DNA of 10,371 nucleotides, taken from Chlorobiota bacterium (GTDB taxonomy: Bacteria > Bacteroidota > Ignavibacteria > Ignavibacteriales > Ignavibacteriaceae). The position numbers were made by a program, and so were the translations under genes. How positions within the stretch are numbered: the stretch's first letter is position 1; each line of letters starts with the position of its first letter. Below, one piece after another: positions 4,872 to 10,371 of the stretch. The stretch is from the NCBI GenBank assembly GCA_008363265.1, contig RHKR01000045.1, positions 1 to 10,371 of the forward strand. The letters run 5' to 3'. The notes beneath the pieces are model-generated. The model saw nothing but the letters and a program-made list of their open reading frames with translations. It was not told the origin of the DNA and ran no database searches.

Positions 4872-7202
4872 TTACTCACAAACTTTCACGGGGAAATCGT
4901 TCATATACTCCCAGCTCACCGGGCGCTGAGGTGAGAGGTTATACTTTTGGGCGGTCTCCTTTACTTTTTTGTTGACGTAGAGGTTAAGCTCTTTCACATT
5001 GATGATGCCGTCTTTTTCGAAGAAGTCGGCATTGCAATTGAGGCCCTCAATTATCGACCATGTGAACACGCCGTGCCCGAGGTCGCGGAGCTCCTTCGCG
5101 GTCTGATCAGCTTCAGAAGCAGCCATTATATAAAGCCCACGGCTTTTTGAGAGGTCGATGATCGCCTTTTCGGTCTGCGGACCGCGCATGGCGAAGTTCT
5201 CGAGAGCCTGCCCCGACTGGCATGCATCGATCAGAATGAGCTGTTTCTGCGCCTTGATCTTAAGCGACCAGTCTTTCAGTTCCTTTCCTGAGAGTGCATA
5301 CGGATCACGCGCCGAAGGGTTGCCGTAGATCTGCTGCACTTCATGCAGGATGAAGAAGAAATCGGTCATGTTGCCGTCGGCATCCTCATCGGAGGCGCCG
5401 TGCCCCGAGAAGTAAAAGAGGAAGGTGTCTTCCGGTTTTGCCGCGGCGGCTATCTCCTCAAATGCTTTTCTGACGTTGGCGATCGTCGCTTCTTTGTCGA
5501 AAAGGAGTTTTACTTTCACTTCCTTGAAGATCGCATTCTGAGTCGCGGTCAGGGTTTTCGTGATCGCCTCGGCGTCGGCTTTCGCGAAGTTGAGGTCGTA
5601 TTTGCTGTTCTCGTACTTGTCGACCCCCGTGGCCAGAACGTAGAGGGTCGAAGCCGGTTTTGGGGCGTTGTATTTGACAACGATGGGTTTCGATTTCCCC
5701 TCAAGCCTCCCTTTGCTGAAGGCGGTGGCCCTGAAGATGTTGTTCCCCGAAACCAGTTGCGCGGTAAAGTTCAGGTTTATCTTGTTGCCCGCCTTTGGTT
5801 TCCCCTCCTTGTAATATTTCACATCGATCAGCTTGCCGTTCTGATAGAGACGTATCTCATCGATCCCGCCCCCCTCGTCGGTCACGGTCATCGAAAGGGT
5901 TTCCTCAAGCTCTTTTACGATCTCCGACTCGTTCGCTGAGTATATCCCCACGGAAGGGGGAAGCATCGCGTTCCTGAATGTTTCATCCCCGCCGGGTGAA
6001 ATGGTACCGACCTTCTTCCCCTCGACCACTGAACGGTAGAGTGACGGCGAATATGCCTTCTCGAAATATGCTTCGAGGGGGATGATATCGAGACCATCAA
6101 CATAATAGAGGAGGCCCATCGCGCCGAGCGACGCATCGAAATACCCTTCAGGTGTTACAACCGCCCAGTCTGTGGTGTCGAACGCGTAGAGGGTCATCGC
6201 CTTCTTCCCCGTGGCCGCCTCGATGAAGCGGACGCTGCCGTCGACCTCGCCCGTGACGAAATATTTGCCGGCGGGATCGCATGCAACAGGACTGAAATCA
6301 GCCGGGGTAAGATCGTTGGTATCAAGTATCGCCCATTTCTCAAGGTCGAGCAGACGGAAATTCTTCCCGGAGCGGATCACCGCGCGCTTGCCGTCGGGGG
6401 TTGCTGCCCCGCGCGCAGGCGACATGTTCAGCTTCATGAAGTTTGTCATCGCGCCCGACTGCATGTCCCAGTAAGTAATCATGTTGCCGTGATACTCAAT
6501 TATCTTCTGCGTTTCAGGTATCACGAGGTTCCCCATCGAATAGTCGCGGACCGCGAGCATCGCCACGCTGTCAGGGCTCATACCCGGCACGAAGTCGTCG
6601 CTGTTGAATGGTTTGTTGTTGATCTCTTTAACGGTCTTTCCCGACGCGAGATCGATCAGAAGGATGCTGCCTTCCATTTTACCGACCACCAGTTCCTTGC
6701 CTGAAGGGGAGAAATCAACGGTGTGCACGATGGTGGTCTGAATTTCATACTCCCTCAGTGCTTTTCCCTTCGCAATATCCCACAGGATCACCTTGTTCTT
6801 GTGGTCGAGCGAGGCGAAATATTTTCCGTTCGGGGATACCTTCATATCCTTGACCATAGTGGAATGGCCGAAGAAAGTGGTGGTCCTGGTCATCGATTCC
6901 ATATCCCACAGCTCGATATTGTTGTTCCCAAGCCCGAGGAGGATCGATTTGGAATCGGTGGTGAACGCCACGGTGAAGACGGGATAAACCATCCCTTTTA
7001 CACACTGCACCATTTTGCCCGCTTCCAGGTCCCAGAGGAAAAGCTTGCCGATCGTCCCGGTTGCCATCCACTTCCCGTCGGGTGAAACCGCCACTGAATA
7101 TACCTGGGAGGTGTTTTTCAGCTCAACCTTCAGCTCAGGGGCCTGAGCCAGAAGCGTGGTTGAGAGACACAGTGCAATTAAAAAACGGTTAAACAGCTTC
7201 AT
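4872..7202 (-). CDS. Secreted WD40 beta-propeller caspase-like peptidase (C14 family)
   Basis: A 776-aa exported cysteine peptidase. A signal peptide (1-20, ending TTLLAQA; C12 lacks a proper lipobox) is followed by WD40-type repeats at about 34-65, 76-107, 117-151, 159-193, 223-254, 263-293 and 305-336 with recurring LWD/ILWD/LID and SPDGK motifs. Seven units would make one closed propeller. 'WAVVTPEGYFDAS' (346-358) is a linker motif familiar from WD40-caspase fusions. An Ig-like beta domain (about 435-510) leads to the C14 caspase domain (517-776): H601 in YFSGHG and C661 in IDACQSG are the expected catalytic pair, so the enzyme looks intact. Bacterial orthocaspases of this type usually cut after Lys or Arg; targets here are unknown. 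The gene starts one base after the stop of the CotH-type gene, whose stop lies within this gene's ribosome-binding site, so both are one operon. No T9SS sorting domain is present, so a periplasmic site is likely. Confidence 0.93.
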   Translation of the reverse strand: MKLFNRFLIALCLSTTLLAQAPELKVELKNTSQVYSVAVSPDGKWMATGTIGKLFLWDLEAGKMVQCVKGMVYPVFTVAFTTDSKSILLGLGNNNIELWDMESMTRTTTFFGHSTMVKDMKVSPNGKYFASLDHKNKVILWDIAKGKALREYEIQTTIVHTVDFSPSGKELVVGKMEGSILLIDLASGKTVKEINNKPFNSDDFVPGMSPDSVAMLAVRDYSMGNLVIPETQKIIEYHGNMITYWDMQSGAMTNFMKLNMSPARGAATPDGKRAVIRSGKNFRLLDLEKWAILDTNDLTPADFSPVACDPAGKYFVTGEVDGSVRFIEAATGKKAMTLYAFDTTDWAVVTPEGYFDASLGAMGLLYYVDGLDIIPLEAYFEKAYSPSLYRSVVEGKKVGTISPGGDETFRNAMLPPSVGIYSANESEIVKELEETLSMTVTDEGGGIDEIRLYQNGKLIDVKYYKEGKPKAGNKINLNFTAQLVSGNNIFRATAFSKGRLEGKSKPIVVKYNAPKPASTLYVLATGVDKYENSKYDLNFAKADAEAITKTLTATQNAIFKEVKVKLLFDKEATIANVRKAFEEIAAAAKPEDTFLFYFSGHGASDEDADGNMTDFFFILHEVQQIYGNPSARDPYALSGKELKDWSLKIKAQKQLILIDACQSGQALENFAMRGPQTEKAIIDLSKSRGLYIMAASEADQTAKELRDLGHGVFTWSIIEGLNCNADFFEKDGIINVKELNLYVNKKVKETAQKYNLSPQRPVSWEYMNDFPVKVCE

Positions 7203-7210
7203 ATCACCTC
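7203..7210 (-). promoter_or_regulatory. Ribosome-binding site overlapping the upstream stop codon
   Basis: GAGGTGAT (7210-7203) is a long match to the complement of the 16S rRNA 3' end (GGAGGTGATC) and lies directly against the ATG at 7202. The TGA inside it (7206-7204) is the stop codon of the CotH-type gene, which gives stop-restart coupling of the two genes. The spacing from the GG core to ATG is short (about four bases). Confidence 0.85.
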
Positions 7211-9543
7211 AATAATGTCATTTTAATCGTTTGTGAGTATCCGTTTATCGCCATGCGAAGGAAGTAAACCCCGGATGGGAGATCCCCGGATTCAAAAACC
7301 GCCGTATACCGCCCGGGCTGGACGAAACCTTCGGCAACCACCGCCACTTCTTCACCGAGCGAATTGTAAACCTTCAGCGAGAGCTCACCTCCCTCTTTCA
7401 CAGTGTAATCCATTGAAGTGGTGCTGCTGCCTGAGGGTGAGCCTGCGGAGAAGGGGTTCGGATAGTTCCTGCCGAGGCTGTAGCCCGCAGGGAGGGTTTC
7501 ATCCTCAACAGAGACAGGAACATTCGTGTAACCGGGGGTAGGGGGCACGGGGAACCACTCGGTGCCGCCATCGGGAAGCCTGCCGAACGATACATTTGTG
7601 GTCTGCGGACCGAAAATGATCGAATCGAGCACTGTAACCCCGTCAGGAGCGGTGAGGAATATCTCTTCACCTGACTTGCTCAGTTTGAAGTTGGTGTGAA
7701 CCCCGGGATCGGTAAGGTCTTCATCGCACCAGACAACCAGAAAAGCCTTCGGCTGGATCACAAGTCCGGGCTGCTCGAACCGCCATTTCGTGAGCGCGGT
7801 TCTGTTGTCGGTCAGGTACATCCCGGTGAGGGTTACCGGCTCGTTGGAAGAATTGTAAAGTTCAAGGTAATCATCGAAGTCCCCGGTGGTGTCGGGGAAT
7901 GCGGTGTTATCGGCGAGGAACTCGTTGATCTTAACTCCCGTTGCGAATTCACCCGGGGTTTTAATTTCAATCTTTTTCGATCGCGGGTATACCGCTGAGG
8001 TATTCGTGCTGTCAATTAACCTGAAAGTGATCCGGTATCTCGCGTTCGGCCCCAGTGGAGGAAATTTCGCAATGTAAAGATCATTTTCCTCAAGCAGTTG
8101 CGTACCCGGGACAGGTGACCATACCATCAGCCGCGTTACCGAATCACCTGTAGCAGTATTGGTCAGTACCGCCGTAACGCTCCTTAACCCCGCGGTTGAA
8201 AAGGCAGAGACCCGCACTTCCACACTGTCAGCCGGGGCGGGATTAGCGGGCGAAACTTCATAATCGTAAACCAACGGAGGAGCCGAAAGATCGTTCAACT
8301 GTGCCGCGAGTGAGTTGGCCCGGCCAAATATATACTGCTTCAATCCCTTTTTCACATGAAGGTAATTGAAGGAAGTTGAGTAGGAATTAAGAAAATGGTT
8401 GAAAGTGAAGCCGTAGTCCTTCGTTCTGAAGGTATCGGGAATGGCGAAAGGCGTTATCATATCGCGGAGGTTATCGAGCCGTGCGGTCTGATGCGGCAGC
8501 GCGAAAACCCGGTCGCGGTAAAAGCGGAGCATTCTGGTGTAAAGGTTTCTGAACTGTGGCACCGCCAACAATTTTTCTGCAAGCGGCCGTTCACCGGCGG
8601 TTATTTTCGGGAAGTTGTATGGGTCAACCGTCATCCAGTCGGTGTTGAACCAGTCGATCCCAAATGTGTTGTCGTAATCGTAAGGGATCACATGAATCAC
8701 CTCTTCGGCGGGTTCGTGGTATAGGTAGTAGTTGTTCATATTCGACCAGTAATCGTCCCACTGCCCGGTGAGGATGTTCATCGCGAAATATTTCATCGCG
8801 CTCGTTACATCGAGGGTTGTTTCAAGAGAATCGGGAAGTGCCGTCGCGGGAGTGTTCCGCAATAACCTTGTAAGCCGGATGAGCTTCGAGAAGTCCATCC
8901 CCGCCTCATTGGTCGAGAGTTCATAGGCTGGCCGCCCGCCACCGAGCGTAATATATGCCTGCGGGTTCTCGCCGAGGTACTTCAGATCTGCAGGCCAGAG
9001 GCACTTCCAGAGGTTGCCTGAGTCGTCAGCATAACGTTTCTTCAGGAATTCCTCATCGATATGCTCCACATTAATGTAAAGGCCGTAGTACCTGCCGTTA
9101 ATGTAAACTTCAGTGTGGCACGCACGGGAAGCGATCAGGCCCGCCTTCCCGAAAAGATCGAATGAAATCTTGCTGCGGACGATAGAAGGATCGTTATGCT
9201 CGCCGTTAAGGTTAAGTTTTTCAACTCCGTGGAACTGACGCCCGCTGAAAAAGCTGTTTATCGCGACTTTGAACGACTTTTTCTGTGCCTGCCGGGAGGT
9301 GTTCCCCCTCAGTCTGAATCCGACCGAATCGACCGTTTCATCGAACCACCGGTTCCTGAACCGCATGGTGGCAACAAACTCACTGTCACTTGTCGGGTGA
9401 GCAAATATCCAGGAAAGATACGCTGTGTCAATTGTGATATCCACGCGGCCCACCTGGGTGTCGTCAAACACCTTCCAGCTGTCGTCACTCTGCGAGCGGA
9501 GTGCAATTGTTATAAGAATTAAAAAAGGTATAAGGTTCTTCAT
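7204..9543 (-). CDS. CotH kinase-family protein with lamin-tail domain and T9SS sorting signal
   Basis: A 779-aa secreted protein. Signal peptide: residues 1-19 (NLIPFLILITIAL core). The CotH-type domain spans about 33-415, with FRLRGNTSR (76-84), KSFKV (89-93), LNLNGEHNDPSIVRSK (110-125), VYINGRYYGLY (146-156) and the metal/catalytic PYDYDNTFG (287-295). CotH of spore-forming bacteria is an atypical protein kinase, so phosphorylation of secreted proteins is a possible role; activity here is inferred from motifs only. A beta domain (about 425-530) leads to a lamin-tail domain (about 535-670, 'VKINEFLADN...DDYLELYNSS'). Residues 686-779 form a T9SS type A sorting domain (NYPNPF, LKVYNSLGEEV, SGVYFLRM, KMTLLR), implying export across the outer membrane and surface attachment or release. 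The ribosome-binding site is weak (GAAGAAA). First gene of an operon with the caspase, and divergent from the TerC-type gene. Confidence 0.93.
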   Translation of the reverse strand: MKNLIPFLILITIALRSQSDDSWKVFDDTQVGRVDITIDTAYLSWIFAHPTSDSEFVATMRFRNRWFDETVDSVGFRLRGNTSRQAQKKSFKVAINSFFSGRQFHGVEKLNLNGEHNDPSIVRSKISFDLFGKAGLIASRACHTEVYINGRYYGLYINVEHIDEEFLKKRYADDSGNLWKCLWPADLKYLGENPQAYITLGGGRPAYELSTNEAGMDFSKLIRLTRLLRNTPATALPDSLETTLDVTSAMKYFAMNILTGQWDDYWSNMNNYYLYHEPAEEVIHVIPYDYDNTFGIDWFNTDWMTVDPYNFPKITAGERPLAEKLLAVPQFRNLYTRMLRFYRDRVFALPHQTARLDNLRDMITPFAIPDTFRTKDYGFTFNHFLNSYSTSFNYLHVKKGLKQYIFGRANSLAAQLNDLSAPPLVYDYEVSPANPAPADSVEVRVSAFSTAGLRSVTAVLTNTATGDSVTRLMVWSPVPGTQLLEENDLYIAKFPPLGPNARYRITFRLIDSTNTSAVYPRSKKIEIKTPGEFATGVKINEFLADNTAFPDTTGDFDDYLELYNSSNEPVTLTGMYLTDNRTALTKWRFEQPGLVIQPKAFLVVWCDEDLTDPGVHTNFKLSKSGEEIFLTAPDGVTVLDSIIFGPQTTNVSFGRLPDGGTEWFPVPPTPGYTNVPVSVEDETLPAGYSLGRNYPNPFSAGSPSGSSTTSMDYTVKEGGELSLKVYNSLGEEVAVVAEGFVQPGRYTAVFESGDLPSGVYFLRMAINGYSQTIKMTLLR

Positions 9544-9582
9544 TTTCTTCGGTAAATTTAAATTATTTCCCTGTAAACCTAA

Positions 9583-9611
9583 TTAATAATCATCACATCC
9601 CGTGTGGGCAA
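9583..9611 (-). promoter_or_regulatory. Candidate promoter of the CotH-caspase operon
   Basis: On the minus strand TTGCCC (9611-9606) and TATTAA (9588-9583) are separated by 17 bases, each matching four of six consensus positions of a sigma-70-type promoter. It would place transcription start about 30-35 bases before the ATG at 9543. It does not match the TAnnTTTG pattern seen for the 54-aa gene, so the call is tentative. Confidence 0.35.
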
Positions 9612-9691
9612 CTATTTCCCCCATTCACCCAATTTTCATATTTTTCGCGCTGGAAATTTCAAAAAATTAACCAACCGGAAGGAAATATCAT

Positions 9692-10371
9692 TTGGAATGG
9701 CTACTGAATCCTGAAGCGCTCGTCGCGCTCGCGACCCTTGTGGCACTCGAAGTGGTGCTCGGCATCGACAATATAATCTTCATTTCGATCCTCGCGGGGA
9801 AACTCCCGGCGGAACAGCAGGCGAAGGCCCGCAACATGGGGCTTATACTCGCGATGGTCACAAGGCTTTTGCTTCTCCTCTCGATCACCTGGATAATGAA
9901 ACTCACCACTCCCCTCTTCACAGTGATGTCGAACGAGATCAGCGGACGCGACCTGATCCTGATCATTGGGGGGCTCTTCCTCCTCGGAAAAAGCACGTTC
10001 GAGATCCACGACAAACTTGAGGGTGAAGAGCACTCAGCCGGAAGTGTGGCCGCCCGCTCATTCGCCGCAACCATAGTGCAGATACTGATCCTCGATATCG
10101 TCTTCTCGCTCGACTCGATCATCACCGCCGTTGGGATCGTATCACAGATAGAGATAATGATCACAGCCGTCATAATATCGGTGATCTTCATGCTGATATT
10201 CGCGGGTCCCGTCAGCAAATTTGTTGATAAGCATCCCACAGTAAAGATGCTGGCACTTTCGTTCCTTCTGATGATCGGTTTCACTCTGATCGCCGACGGG
10301 TTCGACTATCACATCCCGAAAGGGTACATCTACTTCTCGATGGCTTTCTCGATCTTCGTTGAAATGCTGAA
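9692..10371 (+). CDS. TerC-family integral membrane protein, 3' end cut by window
   Basis: The frame is open from TTG at 9692 to the window end (226 codons), beginning MEWLLNPEALVAL if TTG is read as Met. TerC hallmarks are clear: EVVLGIDN (20-27) and DIVFSLDS (135-142), each with two acidic residues in membrane helices thought to handle metal ions, and a late 'ADGFDYHIPKGYIYF' stretch typical of the family. Several hydrophobic helices are visible (about 8-36, 50-72, 87-100, 126-148, 150-172, 186-203). TerC/Alx/YceF-type proteins are tied to manganese export and metallation of exported proteins, and to tellurite resistance in some species; which applies here is unknown. TTG is the only usable start: an in-frame TAA at 9668-9670 lies just upstream, and AAGGAA (9679-9684) gives a well-placed ribosome-binding site. 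I see no yybP-ykoY manganese riboswitch in the 148-bp upstream gap. Family length is usually about 230-330 aa, so the C-terminus is missing. Confidence 0.93.
   Translation, partial: MEWLLNPEALVALATLVALEVVLGIDNIIFISILAGKLPAEQQAKARNMGLILAMVTRLLLLLSITWIMKLTTPLFTVMSNEISGRDLILIIGGLFLLGKSTFEIHDKLEGEEHSAGSVAARSFAATIVQILILDIVFSLDSIITAVGIVSQIEIMITAVIISVIFMLIFAGPVSKFVDKHPTVKMLALSFLLMIGFTLIADGFDYHIPKGYIYFSMAFSIFVEML

Noticed and set aside
5343..5939. 198-aa open frame on the + strand
   Set aside because: It lies wholly antisense to the caspase domain and Ig-like region of the WD40-caspase gene, whose frame has clear motifs.
9544..9691. Manganese (yybP-ykoY) riboswitch upstream of the TerC-family gene
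   Set aside because: TerC-family genes often have one, but I could not find the conserved helices or a terminator-like hairpin in this short AT-rich gap.
9688..10284. 198-aa open frame on the - strand
   Set aside because: It is the complement of the TerC coding frame, which carries the conserved family motifs; the antisense product has no recognisable features.

Overview
The window looks like a chromosomal segment from a Bacteroidota/Chlorobi-group bacterium, most likely an Ignavibacteria-type lineage. This is inferred from four things: a C-terminal type IX secretion (T9SS) sorting domain of the 'NYPNPF...SGVYFLRM...KM.LL' kind; a promoter matching the Bacteroidota TTTG/TAnnTTTG pattern; a small 'MAKTQTFGDK' protein of a kind I associate with this group; and recognisable Shine-Dalgarno sequences (GGAG, GAGGTGAT), which classical Bacteroidetes use little. 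Species cannot be fixed from the sequence alone.

Left part (1-2104, + strand). Bases 1-800 are the trailing end of a CRISPR array: eleven 37-bp repeats and ten complete 35-37-nt spacers, plus a 36-nt spacer or spacer end at the window edge. Repeats end in GATTGAAAC, so crRNA reads left to right and the leader lies off the left edge. Repeat position 22 is C in the five left copies and T in the six right ones, and the last repeat has a decayed final base. No cas genes are present. Nineteen bases past the last repeat is a small acidic orphan gene (820-1062). It is followed by an inverted repeat and a gene for a membrane-anchored protein of unknown function (1221-2018) with a clear Rho-independent terminator. 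These two genes look more AT-rich than the rest of the window.

Middle non-coding stretch (2019-2592). It holds three copies of a C-rich 17-bp motif, two sister hairpins with compensatory base-pair changes, a REP-like double hairpin, a 43-bp tandem duplication, and the terminator of the converging minus-strand gene.

Right part (2522-9543, - strand). Reading leftward: a CotH-kinase/lamin-tail protein with a T9SS sorting domain (9543-7204); a secreted seven-bladed WD40-caspase (7202-4872), translationally coupled to it; a 54-aa conserved-looking small protein (4799-4635) with its own promoter and terminator; and an exported M48 metalloprotease with TPRs and two BamE/SmpA-like repeats (4398-2593). 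All three large products carry signal peptides, so this block encodes cell-envelope or secreted functions, two of them proteases. At the far right, divergently transcribed, is the start of a TerC-family membrane protein (from 9692, TTG start), cut by the window end.

The most interesting points are the CotH/caspase pair locked together by a stop codon embedded in the next gene's ribosome-binding site, the orphan acidic gene abutting the CRISPR array, and the phased repeat polymorphism that records the array's growth.
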